Shown: positions 18,393-30,404 of the stretch, piece by piece
How the letters are laid out: every line of letters starts with the position of its first letter
Numbering within the stretch: position 1 is the stretch's first letter
Assembly (NCBI GenBank): GCA_016789885.1
Contig: JAEUPZ010000010.1
Span: 62,001 to 126,000, forward strand
Length of the DNA: 64,000 nt
Origin: Chromatiales bacterium
Lineage (GTDB): Bacteria > Pseudomonadota > Gammaproteobacteria > Steroidobacterales > GCA-2729495
Direction: 5' to 3'
Program-made: the position numbers and the translations under genes
Notes under the pieces: model-generated
The model's database searches: none
The model's input: only the letters and a program-made list of their open reading frames with translations
What the model was told of the DNA's origin: nothing

Positions 18393-19730
18393 ATGGCACG
18401 ACACCTGTTCGGTACCGACGGCATCCGGGGGCGCGTGGGCCAGGCGCCCATGACCGCGGAGTTCGCCCTGCGCCTGGCGAGTGCCGCGGCGCGCGTGCTC
18501 GCGCCGGCGGGCGGCCGTGTCCTCATCGGCAAGGACACGCGGGTCTCCGGCTACATGTTCGAGGCGGCCCTCGAGGCCGGCTTCGTGGCTGCCGGCATGG
18601 ACGTGCTGCTGGTCGGCCCGCTGCCCACACCGGGCATTGCCTACCTCACGCACACGCTGGGCGCCGACCTCGGCGTCGTCATCAGTGCGTCGCACAACCC
18701 CTACGACGATAACGGCATCAAGTTCTTCGACCGCGAGGGCGCCAAGCTCCCGGACCGCGTCGAGGAGGAGATCGAGGCGCGACTCGAGGAGCCGGCCATC
18801 ACCCGCGAGTCCGGCGAACTCGGCCGCGCCAAGCGGGTAGAGAGCGCGCTCGAGCAGTACCAGCAGTTCTGCGCCAGCACCGTGCCGGCGGACCTGCGGC
18901 TCGACGGCCTGAAGGTGGTGATCGACTGCTCCCACGGGGCCGCGTACAAGGTCGCGCCGCGGGTGCTCTCGCAGCTCGGTGCCGAGATCGTGCCGATCGG
19001 CTGCTCGCCCAACGGCCGCAACATCAACGACGGCTGCGGCTCGACCCACCCGGAACTGCTGCAGCTGACGACCCGGGGCGTCCGGGCCGACCTCGGGATA
19101 GCCCTCGACGGCGACGGCGACCGGCTACTGATGGTCGACCACGAGGGCGCCATCGTCGACGGCGACCAGCTGCTCTACATCCTCGCCACGGCCTGGCAGG
19201 ACAGCGGGGCGCTGCGTGGTCCCGTGGTCGGCACGCTCATGAGCAATTTCGGCCTCGAGCGCGCCTTGCGCGAGCGCGGGATCGATTTCCGCCGTGCCCA
19301 GGTCGGCGACCGTTACGTGCTCGAGATGCTCAAGGCCAGCGGTGGGACGCTCGGTGGCGAGACCTCGGGGCACCTGCTGTGCCTCGACCGCACGACCACG
19401 GGTGACGGCCTCGTCAGCGCGCTGCAGGTGCTGGACGTCGTCAAGCGCTCGGGCCGTACGCTGGCGGAGCTCAGCCGCGGCATGCCGCGCTTCCCGCAGA
19501 AGCTGGTCAACGTCCGCGTGGAGCGCCGGGTCGACCCGCGGCAGTCGCCGCCGATCCAGTCTGCCGTGGCCGCGGCCGAGCAGGCCCTGGGGAGCCGGGG
19601 CCGGATCGTGCTCCGGGCCTCCGGCACCGAGCCCGTCATCCGCGTCATGGTCGAGGGTGAGGACGGCGACGAGGTCGCGCGCCTTGCCGACAGCCTCGCC
19701 GCCGAGGTCCGCGCCGCCGCCGCGGCCTGA
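18393..19730 (+). CDS. glmM: Phosphoglucosamine mutase
   Basis: GlmM interconverts glucosamine-6- and glucosamine-1-phosphate for UDP-GlcNAc, feeding peptidoglycan and LPS. The 445-aa product matches E. coli length. Seen: the N-terminal FGTDGIRGRV, the phosphoserine loop GVVISASHNPYDDNG (catalytic Ser near residue 102), the metal loop LDGDGDR, and the C-terminal phosphate-binding RASGTEPVIRVMVEG. The ATG at 18393 was preferred over a TTG at 18387 that overlaps the folP stop. The folP-glmM pairing is conserved. Confidence 0.97.
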   Translation: MARHLFGTDGIRGRVGQAPMTAEFALRLASAAARVLAPAGGRVLIGKDTRVSGYMFEAALEAGFVAAGMDVLLVGPLPTPGIAYLTHTLGADLGVVISASHNPYDDNGIKFFDREGAKLPDRVEEEIEARLEEPAITRESGELGRAKRVESALEQYQQFCASTVPADLRLDGLKVVIDCSHGAAYKVAPRVLSQLGAEIVPIGCSPNGRNINDGCGSTHPELLQLTTRGVRADLGIALDGDGDRLLMVDHEGAIVDGDQLLYILATAWQDSGALRGPVVGTLMSNFGLERALRERGIDFRRAQVGDRYVLEMLKASGGTLGGETSGHLLCLDRTTTGDGLVSALQVLDVVKRSGRTLAELSRGMPRFPQKLVNVRVERRVDPRQSPPIQSAVAAAEQALGSRGRIVLRASGTEPVIRVMVEGEDGDEVARLADSLAAEVRAAAAA

Positions 19731-19826
19731 CGGGGACCAGTTCGCCGCGGCTCCCGCGCGTTGCTTTCGGCGACGCGGGCCGCTACCCTGCGCGCCGCAC
19801 TCAGGCGCGGCCTGCGGGAGTCGACC

Positions 19827-20588
19827 ATGCCTCAGCGCCGGTCCTTCGTGGCAGGCAACTGGAAGCTCAACGGCAGCCTGGCTACCAACGCCAGCCTGCT
19901 GGAGGGTATCGTTGCCGGCGCGCCCTGGCAGGCCTGCGACGTCGCCGTCTGTCCCGCTTACGTCCACATTCCGGCTGCCGTCGCGCGTCTCTCGGCCACC
20001 ACCATCGGCGTCGGTGCCCAGGACGTGGCGGACGTGCCGGCCGGCGCCTACACGGGCGAAGTCTCTGCCGCGATGCTGCGCGAGGCCGGCTGTCGCTATG
20101 TGATCGTCGGCCACTCGGAGCGGCGCACCCTCTACGGCGACACCGACGCCGTCGTGGCGCGCAAGGTGACGGCCGCCACCGGTGCGGGCCTCGTGCCCAT
20201 CGTCTGCGTCGGCGAGACGCTGGCCGAGCGCGATGCCGGCACGACCCTGGCGGTGGTCGGCCGGCAGCTCAGTGCCGTCATCGACGGTGCGGGCCTCGGT
20301 GCCTTGTCGGAGGCCGTCATTGCCTACGAGCCGGTCTGGGCCATCGGGACCGGCCGCACGGCGACGCCCGACCAGGCAGACGAGGTCCACCGCGCCATCC
20401 GCGCCCTGTTGGCCCGTCACGATGCTACAATGGCGGGCCGACTGCGGATCGTCTACGGCGGCAGCGTCAAGTCTGCCAATGCCGCCGAGCTGTTTGCGCG
20501 GCCCGACATCGACGGCGGACTGATCGGTGGCGCTTCGCTCGATGCCGGGGAATTCCTGGCCATCTGTGCGGCGGCCAGGCGTGATTAA
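19827..20588 (+). CDS. tpiA: Triosephosphate isomerase
   Basis: TpiA interconverts dihydroxyacetone phosphate and glyceraldehyde-3-phosphate. The 253-aa TIM-barrel has the N-terminal AGNWKLNG with the substrate Lys, the electrophile His in IVGHSERR, the catalytic Glu in AYEPVWAIGTG, and the phosphate-gripping YGGSVKSAN near the C-terminus. The ATG at 19827 begins MPQRRSFVAGNW, as expected. Upstream in-frame sequence is Arg/Ala-rich and not conserved. It is followed after 30 bases by secG, a conserved pair. An extended -10 element (20423-20431) lies inside the gene. Confidence 0.98.
   Translation: MPQRRSFVAGNWKLNGSLATNASLLEGIVAGAPWQACDVAVCPAYVHIPAAVARLSATTIGVGAQDVADVPAGAYTGEVSAAMLREAGCRYVIVGHSERRTLYGDTDAVVARKVTAATGAGLVPIVCVGETLAERDAGTTLAVVGRQLSAVIDGAGLGALSEAVIAYEPVWAIGTGRTATPDQADEVHRAIRALLARHDATMAGRLRIVYGGSVKSANAAELFARPDIDGGLIGGASLDAGEFLAICAAARRD
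20423..20431 (+). promoter_or_regulatory. Candidate extended -10 promoter inside tpiA
   Basis: TGCTACAAT fits the extended -10 pattern (TGnTAnAAT) and lies within codons GAT-GCT-ACA-ATG, with an A-ending ACA rare for this genome. It is 188 bases upstream of secG and could supply a promoter for secG and tRNA-Leu. No good -35 was found, as is usual for extended -10 promoters. Confidence 0.35.
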
Positions 20589-20618
20589 CGGAGCGGGGCG
20601 CCAGCGTCCCGGTGGCTG

Positions 20619-21032
20619 ATGACGACACTTCACTGGATCGTGCTGATCGTCCATGTGCTGATTGCGGTCGGCATCGTGGGCCTCGTGCTCCTGCAGCGGG
20701 GCAAGGGTGCCGAGGCCGGTGCCGCCTTCGGTGCGGGCGCGTCCTCCACGATCTTTGGCGCCCGCGGCTCGGCCAACTTCCTGTCCCGCTCGACGGCCGT
20801 GCTGGCAGCCATGTTTTTTGCGACGAGCCTGGGCCTTGCCTACCTCGGTGCCCAGCGCAAGCCGCCGGCGAGCGTGCTCGATGCGGTGGCTCCGGCGGCT
20901 GAGGTGAAGCTGCAGGACGGAGTGCCGGCCGTGCCGGGTGGCGTAGCTCCGGAGGCCGCGCCGGCCCCGGCCGCGGTGCCAGCCGGATCGCCGGCACCGG
21001 CGCCCGAGGGAGCGCCGGCCGGGAGCGAGTGA
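20619..21032 (+). CDS. secG: Protein translocase subunit SecG
   Basis: SecG is the small accessory subunit of the SecYEG inner-membrane channel. The 137-aa product has two membrane segments, WIVLIVHVLIAVGIVGLVLL (about residues 6-25) and STAVLAAMFFATSLGLAYLG (about 56-77). Between them is the typical cytoplasmic loop GRGKGAEAG...FGARGSANFLSR. The C-terminal tail from about residue 85 is an Ala/Pro-rich disordered extension, common in high-GC relatives. It lies between tpiA and tRNA-Leu, the conserved location. Confidence 0.95.
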   Translation: MTTLHWIVLIVHVLIAVGIVGLVLLQRGKGAEAGAAFGAGASSTIFGARGSANFLSRSTAVLAAMFFATSLGLAYLGAQRKPPASVLDAVAPAAEVKLQDGVPAVPGGVAPEAAPAPAAVPAGSPAPAPEGAPAGSE

Positions 21033-21048
21033 GTTTCAATCAGTGCCG

Positions 21049-21066
21049 TGGCGGGCGCGCCCGCCA
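21049..21066. repeat. 18-base palindrome between secG and tRNA-Leu
   Basis: TGGCGGGCGCGCCCGCCA is a perfect palindrome ending 7 bases before the tRNA. As RNA it forms a 7-bp GC-rich hairpin with no T-tract. It may help release or process the tRNA from a secG-tRNA transcript. Confidence 0.5.
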
Positions 21067-21073
21067 GCGACAC

Positions 21074-21158
21074 GCCGACGTGGTGGAATTGGTAGACACG
21101 CCGTCTTGAGGGGGCGGTGGCGCAAGCCGTGTGAGTTCGAGTCTCACCGTCGGCACCA
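21074..21158 (+). tRNA. tRNA-Leu (anticodon GAG)
   Basis: An 85-base class II tRNA. The acceptor arms GCCGACG and CGTCGGC pair perfectly. The D-loop GGTGGAATTGGTAGACAC is typical of leucine tRNA. The anticodon GAG (21108-21110) sits in CTTGAGG. A variable arm (GGCGCAAGCC) is present, and the T-arm GTGAG-TTCGAGT-CTCAC pairs. The 3' CCA is encoded. It reads CUC and CUU codons. The location after secG is conserved. Confidence 0.97.
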
Positions 21159-21270
21159 CATACAAACAGGCAGGCCTCGTTCGCGCTGGCGACGCAGGCA
21201 CCGCTGACCCGGCCCGCCCGCAGTGGCGGCCGGCCAGCGACGGGCTTCCTGCCGCCCGGAGGCGAAGGAC

Positions 21271-21627
21271 ATGCTGGCTGAGTACCTGCCCGTCTTGCTC
21301 TACCTCGGCGTTGCCACCGGCATCGGCCTGATCCTGCTCGGTCTCGGGTTCCTGCTCGGCCGCGGGCGCAAGTATGGCGAGAAGCTCGGGCCCTACGAGT
21401 GCGGCTTCGAGGCCTTCGAGGACAGCCGCATGAAGTTCGACGTGCGCTACTACCTCGTGGCGATCCTCTTCATCGTCTTCGACCTCGAGATCGCCTTCCT
21501 CTTTCCCTGGGCCGTCACGCTCGAGGACACGGGCCTGACCGGGCTCGTCGCCATGGGCATCTTCCTGGCGGTGCTCGTCGTGGGCTTCATCTACGAGTGG
21601 AAGAAGGGCGCGCTGGAATGGGACTGA
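21271..21627 (+). CDS. nuoA: NADH-quinone oxidoreductase subunit A
   Basis: A membrane-arm subunit of respiratory complex I near the quinone site. The 118-aa protein has three membrane segments (about residues 6-28, 62-82 and 92-112), and the conserved [16 protein letters not shown] and [27 protein letters not shown] motifs. The ATG at 21271 has GGAGGCGAAGGA just upstream. It is the first gene of nuoA-N. No terminator was seen between tRNA-Leu and nuoA, so read-through from secG is possible. Its 3' end overlaps nuoB by 10 bases. Confidence 0.97.
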   Translation: MLAEYLPVLLYLGVATGIGLILLGLGFLLGRGRKYGEKLGPYECGFEAFEDSRMKFDVRYYLVAILFIVFDLEIAFLFPWAVTLEDTGLTGLVAMGIFLAVLVVGFIYEWKKGALEWD

Positions 21628-22157
21628 ACGAGTCCGCCACCCTGGCGCCGGCCGGTAGCGCCATGCCGCTGCAGGCCGACGGCGTCGACGAGATCCTGCA
21701 GCGTCGCGGCTTCGTCGTGACCCGGCTCGACAACCTGGTCAACTGGGCCCGCACTGGTTCGCTGTGGCCGATGACCTTCGGCCTCGCCTGCTGCGCCGTC
21801 GAGATGATGCACGCCGGCGCGGCGCGCTACGACCTCGACCGCTTCGGCGTCATCTTCCGTCCCAGCCCGCGGCAGTCCGACGTGATGATCGTCGCCGGCA
21901 CCCTGACCAACAAGATGGCGCCGGCGCTGCGCAAGGTCTACGACCAGATGGCCGAGCCCCGCTGGGTCATCTCGATGGGCTCCTGCGCCAATGGCGGCGG
22001 CTACTACCACTACTCGTACTCCGTGGTCCGCGGCTGCGACCGCATCGTTCCCGTCGACGTCTACGTGCCCGGCTGTCCGCCCACGGCCGAGGCGCTGCTC
22101 TACGGGATCATCCAGCTGCAGAACAAGATCCGCCGTACAAGCACCATCGCCCGCTGA
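21618..22157 (+). CDS. nuoB: NADH-quinone oxidoreductase subunit B
   Basis: Carries iron-sulfur cluster N2, the last electron donor to quinone in complex I. The 179-aa product shows the tandem Cys in [10 protein letters not shown], the [15 protein letters not shown]ys and the [11 protein letters not shown]ys that ligate N2. The ATG at 21618 (MGLNESATL) overlaps nuoA by 10 bases, as is usual for translational coupling. It is separate from nuoC, unlike fused variants. Confidence 0.97.
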   Translation: MGLNESATLAPAGSAMPLQADGVDEILQRRGFVVTRLDNLVNWARTGSLWPMTFGLACCAVEMMHAGAARYDLDRFGVIFRPSPRQSDVMIVAGTLTNKMAPALRKVYDQMAEPRWVISMGSCANGGGYYHYSYSVVRGCDRIVPVDVYVPGCPPTAEALLYGIIQLQNKIRRTSTIAR

Positions 22158-22174
22158 CGGCCACCCGTGACCCG

Positions 22175-22876
22175 ATGAGCAGAACCACCGCCTCGCAGCT
22201 GTCTGCCGCCCTGGCCGAACGTTTCGGCGAGCGCCTCGTCCCCGTGCCCTCCCGTTGCGGCGAGATCACGGTGGAGGTGGCACCGTCCGACCTGCTGGAC
22301 GTCTGCCGGGCCCTGCGCGACGAGCCGCCGTTCCGGTTCCGCATGCTCATGGACGTGTGCGGCGTCGATTACCTCGCGTACGGGCAGGGCGAGTGGCTGA
22401 CCGAAGACGCCACCGATGCCGGCTTCAGCCGCGCGCGGCAGCCGACGATCCTCGCCCCGGCGGGGGCGCGCTTCGATCCCCGCCGCTTCGCGGTGGTCTA
22501 CCACCTGCTGTCGCTGGACCTGAACCAGCGGCTGCGGCTGCGGGCCTTCACCGGGCCCGACAACCCGCCGGTGGTGCCGTCGGTCACCCCGATCTGGGCC
22601 TCGGCCGACTGGTACGAGCGCGAGGCCTTCGACCTCTACGGCATCCTGTTCGAGGGCCACCCGGACCTGCGGCGCCTCCTGACCGACTACGGCTTCATCG
22701 GGCACCCGTTCCGCAAGGACTTCCCGCTCTCCGGCAACGTCGAGGTCCAGTACGACCCGGAGCGCGGGCGCGTGGTCTACCAGCCCGTCACCATCGAGCC
22801 GCGCACCCTGGTGCCGCGCGTTATCCGCGACGACAACCGCTACGTCGCCGACCTCAAGGGCCCGGGAGCGCGCTGA
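22175..22876 (+). CDS. nuoC: NADH-quinone oxidoreductase subunit C
   Basis: A hydrophilic subunit of the complex I connecting module (30 kDa subunit). The 233-aa protein carries the signature ERECFDLYGI-like stretch ([23 protein letters not shown], about residues 147-169) and the downstream RKDFPLSG. The ATG at 22175 gives typical length. nuoC and nuoD are separate genes, unlike the fused nuoCD of E. coli. Confidence 0.97.
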   Translation: MSRTTASQLSAALAERFGERLVPVPSRCGEITVEVAPSDLLDVCRALRDEPPFRFRMLMDVCGVDYLAYGQGEWLTEDATDAGFSRARQPTILAPAGARFDPRRFAVVYHLLSLDLNQRLRLRAFTGPDNPPVVPSVTPIWASADWYEREAFDLYGILFEGHPDLRRLLTDYGFIGHPFRKDFPLSGNVEVQYDPERGRVVYQPVTIEPRTLVPRVIRDDNRYVADLKGPGAR

Positions 22877-22881
22877 CGGCC

Positions 22882-24135
22882 ATGCCCGAGTTCCAGAACT
22901 TCACGCTCAACTTCGGTCCGCAGCATCCCGCGGCGCACGGCGTGCTGCGGCTCGTCCTCGAGATGGACGGCGAGACGATCCAGAAGGCTGACCCGCACAT
23001 CGGCCTGCTGCACCGGGCCACCGAGAAGCTCGCCGAGTCCAAGCCGTACAACCAGAGCATCGGCTACATGGACCGGCTCGACTACGTCTCGATGATGTGC
23101 AACGAGCACGGCTACGTGCTCGCCATCGAGAAGCTCCTCGGCGTGACGGTGCCGAAGCGCGCCCAGTACATCCGCGTGATGTTCGACGAGATCACGCGGA
23201 TCCTGAACCACCTCATGTGGCTCGGCGCCCACGGCCTCGACATCGGCGCCATGAGCGTGTTCCTCTACTGCTTCCGCGAGCGCGAAGACCTGATGGACTG
23301 CTACGAGGCGGTCTCGGGAACGCGCATGCATGCAACCTACTACCGGCCGGGCGGCGTCTACCGCGACCTGCCTGACCGCATGCCGAAGTACCAGCAGTCG
23401 GAGTGGCGCGATGCGAAGGACACGAAGCGCCTGAACGAGGCCCGCGAGGGCTCGTTGCTCGACTTCATCGAGGCGTTCACCGACCGCTTCCCGGGCTGCG
23501 TGGACGAGTACGAGACGCTGCTGACGGACAACCGCATCTGGAAGCAGCGCACCGTCAACATCGGCGTCGTCACGCCCGAGCGGGCCCAGGCGCTGGGCTT
23601 CAGCGGTCCGATGCTGCGCGGGTCGGGGATTGCGTGGGACCTGCGCAAGAAGCAGCCCTACGAGGTCTACGCCGACCTCGATTTCGACATTCCCGTCGGC
23701 GTCAACGGCGACTGCTACGACCGCTACCTCGTCCGCATCGAGGAGATGCGGCAGTCGAACCGCATCGTCCGCCAGTGCGTCGACTGGCTGCGGCGCAATG
23801 CCGGGCCGGTCATGGTCGACGACCACAAGCTGGTGCCGCCGACCCGCGAGCAGATGAAGGGCGACATGGAAGCCCTCATCCACCACTTCAAGCTCTTCAC
23901 CGAGGGGTACACGGTGCCCCCCGGCGAGGCCTACGCCGCCGTCGAGCATCCGAAGGGCGAGTTCGGCGTCTACCTGGTGTCCGACGGCGCGAACAAGCCG
24001 TACCGGGTCAAGGTGCGGGCGCCCGGCTTCGCGCACCTGTCGGCCATGCAGGAGATGGTCGTCGGCCACATGCTGGCCGACGTCGTCGCCGTCATCGGCA
24101 CCCAGGACATCGTCTTCGGCGAGATCGACCGGTAA
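22882..24135 (+). CDS. nuoD: NADH-quinone oxidoreductase subunit D
   Basis: The 49-kDa subunit, which forms the quinone-binding pocket with NuoB. The 417-aa product begins with the conserved [22 protein letters not shown]. It then has [23 protein letters not shown] and the C-terminal hydrogenase-like segment ending DIVFGEIDR, the standard terminus. The quinone-contacting His and Tyr regions (QHPAAHG; EKL) are intact. It starts 5 bases after nuoC stops. Confidence 0.98.
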   Translation: MPEFQNFTLNFGPQHPAAHGVLRLVLEMDGETIQKADPHIGLLHRATEKLAESKPYNQSIGYMDRLDYVSMMCNEHGYVLAIEKLLGVTVPKRAQYIRVMFDEITRILNHLMWLGAHGLDIGAMSVFLYCFREREDLMDCYEAVSGTRMHATYYRPGGVYRDLPDRMPKYQQSEWRDAKDTKRLNEAREGSLLDFIEAFTDRFPGCVDEYETLLTDNRIWKQRTVNIGVVTPERAQALGFSGPMLRGSGIAWDLRKKQPYEVYADLDFDIPVGVNGDCYDRYLVRIEEMRQSNRIVRQCVDWLRRNAGPVMVDDHKLVPPTREQMKGDMEALIHHFKLFTEGYTVPPGEAYAAVEHPKGEFGVYLVSDGANKPYRVKVRAPGFAHLSAMQEMVVGHMLADVVAVIGTQDIVFGEIDR

Positions 24136-24142
24136 CCCACCC

Positions 24143-24676
24143 ATGGCCGAGCATCCCACCAGCCCGTCTCCGGTCGAGCTTTCGAGCCACCTGCGCGAGG
24201 AGATCGACCACTGGGTCGCGCGGTTCCCGCCCGAGCGCCGCCGCTCGGCGGTCATCGGCGCCCTGCATGCCGCGCAGCACGAGAACGGCGGGTTCCTTAC
24301 GCGCGAGCTCATGGAGGCCGTCGCTGCCTACCTCGGCCTGCCGGCCATCCAGGTCTTCGAGGTGGCGGCCTTCTACTCGATGTTCGAGACGAAGCCCGTG
24401 GGACGACACAGCATCTCGGTATGCACCAACATCTCGTGCATGCTCTGTGGCGGCGAGCGCATCCTCGCCCACCTCGAGAAGCGCCTCGGCATCAAGGTCG
24501 GCGAGAGCACGCCCGACGGCAGGTTCTACCTCAAGCAGGAGGAGGAGTGCCTCGCCGCGTGCACCGGAGCGCCGATGATGATGGTTGACCACCGGTACTA
24601 CGAGAACCTGACGCCCGCCCGCGTCGACGAGATCCTCGATGCCGTCGCCGCGAACGACGGCACCGGCGAGCACTGA
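24143..24676 (+). CDS. nuoE: NADH-quinone oxidoreductase subunit E
   Basis: A hydrophilic NADH-dehydrogenase-module subunit with a 2Fe-2S cluster (N1a). In the 177-aa product the cluster ligands are [11 protein letters not shown] (about residues 94-104) and CLAACTGAP (about 136-144). [18 protein letters not shown] precedes them, as in the thioredoxin-like family fold. It lies 7 bases after nuoD and 10 bases before nuoF. Confidence 0.97.
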   Translation: MAEHPTSPSPVELSSHLREEIDHWVARFPPERRRSAVIGALHAAQHENGGFLTRELMEAVAAYLGLPAIQVFEVAAFYSMFETKPVGRHSISVCTNISCMLCGGERILAHLEKRLGIKVGESTPDGRFYLKQEEECLAACTGAPMMMVDHRYYENLTPARVDEILDAVAANDGTGEH

Positions 24677-24686
24677 CACGACACCC

Positions 24687-26000
<1,314 letters not shown>

Positions 26001-26015
26001 GGAACGTTGCCGCCG

Positions 26016-28112
26016 ATGACCGACAACACCGTCAAGATCGAAGTGAACGGGGTCGAGCTCGAGGCGCGGCCTGGCGAGATGCTGATCGCCGCGACCGATC
26101 GCGCCGGCATCTACGTGCCCCGCTTCTGCTACCACGAGAAGCTGTCGATCGCCGCCAACTGCCGCATGTGCCTGGTCGAGGTCGAGAAGGCGCCCAAGCC
26201 GCTGCCGGCCTGCGCGACCCCGGTCACCGCCGGCATGAAGGTCTTCACGAAGTCGGCCCGGGCCATCGGCGCCCAGAAGGCGACGATGGAGTTCCTGCTC
26301 ATCAACCACCCCCTCGATTGCCCGATCTGCGACCAGGGCGGCGAGTGCGAGCTGCAGGACCTGGCCATGGGCTTCGGGCGCGATGTCGCCCGCTTCGTCG
26401 AGCGCAAGCGCGTCGTGGCCGACAAGGACATCGGCCCGCTGGTCTCCACGGACATGACCCGGTGCATCCACTGCACCCGCTGCGTCCGGTTCGGCCAGGA
26501 GATCGCCGGCATCCAGGAGCTCGGCACCATCGGGCGTGGCGACCGGATGCAGATCAGCACCTACATCGAGAAGAGCGTCGACCACGAGCTGTCCGGCAAC
26601 ATCATCGACCTCTGTCCCGTCGGCGCGCTCAACAGCAAGCCCTACCGTTTCAGCGCGCGGGCCTGGGAAATGCAGGCCCTGCCCACCGTGGCGCCCCACG
26701 ACTGCCTCGGGTCCAACCTCTACGCCCACGTGCTGCTCGGCAAGGTCAAGCGCGTGGTGCCGCGGGCCAACGAGGCGATCAACGAGACCTGGCTCCCGGA
26801 CCGCGACCGCTTCAGCTACGAGGGCATCTACGCCGCCGACCGCCTGCAGCGCCCGCTGGTCCGCCGCGACGGGCAGTGGCGCGAGGCTGGCTGGGAAGAG
26901 GCCCTGCAGCTCGCCGCCGACGGCCTCCGCGCCGCTGGCAACGGTATCGCCGCGCTGTGCTCGCCGTCGGCCACTGTGGAGGAGGGTTACCTGCTGCAGC
27001 GGCTGGTCCGGCACCTTGATGGCAGCGACATCGATCATCGCCTGCGCCGGAGCGACTTCCGCGGACAGTCTGCCGAGCCTGCCGTGCCCGGCCTCGGCAT
27101 GCCCGTGGCCGACGTCGAGCAGTGCGACGCCATCGTCGTGGTCGGCTCCGACCTGCGGCGCGAGGTGCCGCTGCTGGCCCACCGGGTCCGCAAGGCGGCC
27201 CTGCGGGGCGCGAAGGTGGCGTTCGTGGCGAGTGCCGGCGAGTACCTCTTCCCGGTGACTGCCAGGCTGGCGTCGGGCGACGACGCCGGCAGTGCGGTCG
27301 CCGCCCTGGCCCCGGGCGGTCAGGCCGCCGAGGTGCTGCGGTCCGCAGGCCGCGGCCTCGTGCTGTTCGGTCTCGCGGCCGGCCGGCACGTCCGGCGGGC
27401 CGAGATCCGGCGTGCCGCCCAGTCCCTGGCCACCGCCACCGGTGCGCACTTCGGCGAGATCACCGAGGGCGCCAACAGCGCCGGCCTGGCCCTGGCCGGC
27501 GTGCTGCCCCACCGGGGTCCCGCCGGCCTGCCGGTGGGCACGCGCGGCCGCACGGCTGCCGGCATCGCGACCGGAGGCGCCGGGGCGCTGGTGCTGCTGA
27601 ACGTCGAGCCGGATGCCGACATCGGCGTGCCGGCGCCGGGTCTCGCTGCAGCCGGTCTCGTCGTGGCCCTGTCGCCGTATCGCCAGGACGTGCCGGGTAC
27701 CGGTCCGGCCGTGTTGCTGCCCATCGGCACGTTTGCCGAGACGGCCGGCACCTACGTCAACGTCGCCGGCACCTGGCAGACCTTCGCGGGCGTCGCCTCG
27801 CCGGTCGGCGAGAGCCGGCCCGCCTGGAAGGTACTCCGCGTCCTCGGCAACCTGCTGGGGGTCCCGGGCTGCGGGTACGAGTCGGCCGGCGCGGTGCTTG
27901 CGGAGCTCCGGGGGCTGCTCGATGCGGCGGAGGCCGCGACGCTGGGGCAGGGTGATGCCGACCCGGCCGACGCGGCGCCGTCCTCCGGCGTGGCCGTGGC
28001 ACCGGTGCCTATGTACGGCGTCGATGCGGTGGTCCGGCGGGCCCAGTCCCTGCAGCGCACCGCCGAAGCGCTGCGTGACGAGCCGGCCAGCAGCCTGCGC
28101 CGCAGCGCCTGA
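26016..28112 (+). CDS. nuoG: NADH-quinone oxidoreductase subunit G
   Basis: The largest hydrophilic subunit, carrying several iron-sulfur clusters. In the 698-aa product the N-terminal ferredoxin-like domain has its Cys set in [21 protein letters not shown], the His-Cys cluster in [18 protein letters not shown], and 4Fe-4S ligands in [10 protein letters not shown]. The C-terminal part is molybdopterin-oxidoreductase-like but has no cofactor function in this family. From about residue 330 it becomes Ala/Gly-rich and less conserved. ATG 26016 was preferred over TTG 26007. Confidence 0.97.
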   Translation: MTDNTVKIEVNGVELEARPGEMLIAATDRAGIYVPRFCYHEKLSIAANCRMCLVEVEKAPKPLPACATPVTAGMKVFTKSARAIGAQKATMEFLLINHPLDCPICDQGGECELQDLAMGFGRDVARFVERKRVVADKDIGPLVSTDMTRCIHCTRCVRFGQEIAGIQELGTIGRGDRMQISTYIEKSVDHELSGNIIDLCPVGALNSKPYRFSARAWEMQALPTVAPHDCLGSNLYAHVLLGKVKRVVPRANEAINETWLPDRDRFSYEGIYAADRLQRPLVRRDGQWREAGWEEALQLAADGLRAAGNGIAALCSPSATVEEGYLLQRLVRHLDGSDIDHRLRRSDFRGQSAEPAVPGLGMPVADVEQCDAIVVVGSDLRREVPLLAHRVRKAALRGAKVAFVASAGEYLFPVTARLASGDDAGSAVAALAPGGQAAEVLRSAGRGLVLFGLAAGRHVRRAEIRRAAQSLATATGAHFGEITEGANSAGLALAGVLPHRGPAGLPVGTRGRTAAGIATGGAGALVLLNVEPDADIGVPAPGLAAAGLVVALSPYRQDVPGTGPAVLLPIGTFAETAGTYVNVAGTWQTFAGVASPVGESRPAWKVLRVLGNLLGVPGCGYESAGAVLAELRGLLDAAEAATLGQGDADPADAAPSSGVAVAPVPMYGVDAVVRRAQSLQRTAEALRDEPASSLRRSA

Positions 28113-28119
28113 GGTCACC

Positions 28120-29190
28120 GTGGACGCACTGCTCGCCTACTGGAATGCACTGCCGCCGTGGCTCGCCTCGGTGCTGCTGAGCCTCGGCCAGATCCTGGCC
28201 GTCACGGTGGTCGTCATCCTCTGCGTCGCCTTCACGACCTACTTCGAGCGCAAGGTCATCGGCTACATGCAGGTGCGCATCGGCCCCAACCGGGTCGGGC
28301 CCGGTGGCTGGCTGCAGCCCTTCGCCGACGTCATCAAGCTGCTGCTCAAGGAGGTCATCGTCCCCTCGAGCGCCAACCGCTTCCTGTTCCTGGTGGCGCC
28401 ACTGCTCGCCATCGTGCCCGCCCTGGCTACCTGGGCCGTCGTGCCGCTGTTTCCCGGCTTCGCCATCGCGCAGATCGACGCGGGGCTCCTCTACGTGCTG
28501 GCCCTGACGTCGCTCGGCGTGTACGGCGTGATCCTCGCGGGCTGGGCCTCGAACTCCAAGTACGCCCTGCTGGGTGCCATGCGCTCGGCGGCGCAGATCG
28601 TCGCCTACGAGATCGCCATGGGCTTTGCCCTGGTGGGGGTGCTGATGGCGAGTGGCAGCCTGAACCTCGGCCGCATCGTTGAGGCCCAGGCCGGCGGGCC
28701 GCTGAGCTGGTTCTGGCTGCCCCTGCTGCCGCTCTTCGTCGTCTATTTCATTTCCGGTGTCGCCGAGACCAACCGGGCGCCCTTCGACGTCGCCGAGGGC
28801 GAGTCGGAGATCGTCGCCGGCTTCCACGTCGAGTACTCCGGCGTCGCGTTTGCCGTGTTCTTCCTCGCCGAGTACGCCAACATGATCCTCATCGCCGCGC
28901 TGACGGCGGTGATGTTCATGGGCGGCTGGCAGTCGTTCTTCGCCGGGGCGATCTTCGGCGCGCTCGACGGCGGCCCGCTCGAGATCCTCCGGCAGCCCGG
29001 CCTGCACTGGCTGGCGCTCAAGATCGCGTTCTTCATGTTCTGCTTCCTGTGGTTCCGGGCGACATTCCCGCGCTACCGCTACGACCAAATCATGCGGCTC
29101 GGCTGGAAGGTCTTCATCCCCGTCACGATCGTCTGGATCGTCGTCGAGGGGGTCATGGTGGCGTTGAAGGTCGGCCCCTGGAGCGCCTGA
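28120..29190 (+). CDS. nuoH: NADH-quinone oxidoreductase subunit H
   Basis: A membrane subunit joining the hydrophilic arm to the proton-pumping arm and lining the quinone tunnel. The 356-aa product has eight or so membrane segments and the hallmark [35 protein letters not shown], then [27 protein letters not shown] and [23 protein letters not shown] start at 28120 lies 7 bases after nuoG. A frame extending upstream inside nuoG is a shadow. Confidence 0.98.
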   Translation: MDALLAYWNALPPWLASVLLSLGQILAVTVVVILCVAFTTYFERKVIGYMQVRIGPNRVGPGGWLQPFADVIKLLLKEVIVPSSANRFLFLVAPLLAIVPALATWAVVPLFPGFAIAQIDAGLLYVLALTSLGVYGVILAGWASNSKYALLGAMRSAAQIVAYEIAMGFALVGVLMASGSLNLGRIVEAQAGGPLSWFWLPLLPLFVVYFISGVAETNRAPFDVAEGESEIVAGFHVEYSGVAFAVFFLAEYANMILIAALTAVMFMGGWQSFFAGAIFGALDGGPLEILRQPGLHWLALKIAFFMFCFLWFRATFPRYRYDQIMRLGWKVFIPVTIVWIVVEGVMVALKVGPWSA

Positions 29191-29201
29191 AGGAGTCCGT
29201 C

Positions 29202-29690
29202 GTGAGCCAGGTATCGAGTGCCATCAAGACCTTTGCGCTGTGGGAACTGCTCCGCGGCCTGCGGCTGACCCTGCGGAACCTGTTCGTGCGCAAGGTCACG
29301 GTGCAGTACCCGGAGGAGAAGACGCCGCAGTCGCCCCGCTTCCGCGGCCTGCACGCCCTGCGCCGGTACCCCAACGGCGAGGAGCGGTGCATCGCCTGCA
29401 AGCTGTGCCAGGCGGTCTGCCCGGCGGCGGCCATCACGATCGAGTCCGACGTCGGCCCGGATGGCACCCGCCGGACGTCCCGCTACGACATCGACCTCTT
29501 CAAGTGCATCTACTGCGGGTTCTGCGAGGAGGCCTGCCCGGTCGACGCCATCGTCGAGACGCGCATCTTCGAGTACCACATGGAGAACCGCGGCGAGAAC
29601 ATCATGACCAAGGAGAAGCTCCTCGCCGTCGGCGAGAAGTACGAGGCCATGATCGCCGCGGACAAGGCTGCCGATGCGCCCTACCGCTGA
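29202..29690 (+). CDS. nuoI: NADH-quinone oxidoreductase subunit I
   Basis: A ferredoxin-like subunit with two 4Fe-4S clusters (N6a, N6b) that relay electrons to N2. The 162-aa product contains [16 protein letters not shown] and [16 protein letters not shown], each a CxxCxxCxxxCP set, and the C-terminal [16 protein letters not shown] at 29202 is the likely start because it matches the family length. It overlaps no neighbour and follows nuoH after 11 bases. Confidence 0.97.
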   Translation: MSQVSSAIKTFALWELLRGLRLTLRNLFVRKVTVQYPEEKTPQSPRFRGLHALRRYPNGEERCIACKLCQAVCPAAAITIESDVGPDGTRRTSRYDIDLFKCIYCGFCEEACPVDAIVETRIFEYHMENRGENIMTKEKLLAVGEKYEAMIAADKAADAPYR

Positions 29691-29750
29691 CATGCGCCCC
29701 CGGGCAGGACGGCCGGCAGCGGGCGAGGTCCGCCGGCCGCAAGGTGAACC

Positions 29751-30404
29751 ATGCTGACCACGGTGATCTTCTACCTGACGGCGGCGGTGCTCGTCGGCGC
29801 GGCGCTCGGCGTCATCACGTCGCGCAACCCGGTGCACTCGGCGCTGTTCCTCATCGTCGCCTTCGTGAGCAGCGCGGTGCTGTGGCTGCTTCTCGAGGCC
29901 GAGTTCCTGGCCATCGTTCTCGTGCTCGTCTACGTGGGCGCCGTCATGGTGCTGTTCCTGTTCGTCGTCATGATGCTCGACATCAACGCCGCGACGCTGC
30001 GCGAGGGCTTCATCCGCTATGCGCCGCTGGGGGCCATCGTGGCCGGCATCCTCGTGCTCGAGCTCGTCTCGGTCATCTGGTACCGGAACGAGGGGCTGCC
30101 CGTCGGCCGGGAGCTGGTTCCGCGGGCCCCGGACTACAGCAGCACCGAGGAGCTGGGGCGGGCGCTCTACACCGACTACCTGATGCCCTTCGAGCTGGCG
30201 GCCTTCCTGCTGCTGCTGGCCATCGTCGCGGCGATCCTCCTGACCATGCGGCAGCGGCCGGGGCTGAAGGCCCAGGACGTCTCGGCCCAGGTCCGGGTCC
30301 GCCGCGGTGACCGCATCCGCCTCGTCAGCATGCCGGCCGAGGCGGAGCCGGCGGCCGGGGCGGGGGAGCAGGGCGCCGGTGACCCGCCGGGGGGACGCCC
30401 ATGA
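29751..30404 (+). CDS. nuoJ: NADH-quinone oxidoreductase subunit J
   Basis: A membrane-arm subunit (ND6 homologue) of 217 aa with five membrane segments. It has the conserved [12 protein letters not shown] and [22 protein letters not shown] (about residues 57-78, with the pi-bulge region). The C-terminal tail from about 175 is basic then acidic and Gly-rich, longer than average. The ATG at 29751 is preceded by AAGGTG. It overlaps nuoK by ATGA. Confidence 0.97.
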   Translation: MLTTVIFYLTAAVLVGAALGVITSRNPVHSALFLIVAFVSSAVLWLLLEAEFLAIVLVLVYVGAVMVLFLFVVMMLDINAATLREGFIRYAPLGAIVAGILVLELVSVIWYRNEGLPVGRELVPRAPDYSSTEELGRALYTDYLMPFELAAFLLLLAIVAAILLTMRQRPGLKAQDVSAQVRVRRGDRIRLVSMPAEAEPAAGAGEQGAGDPPGGRP

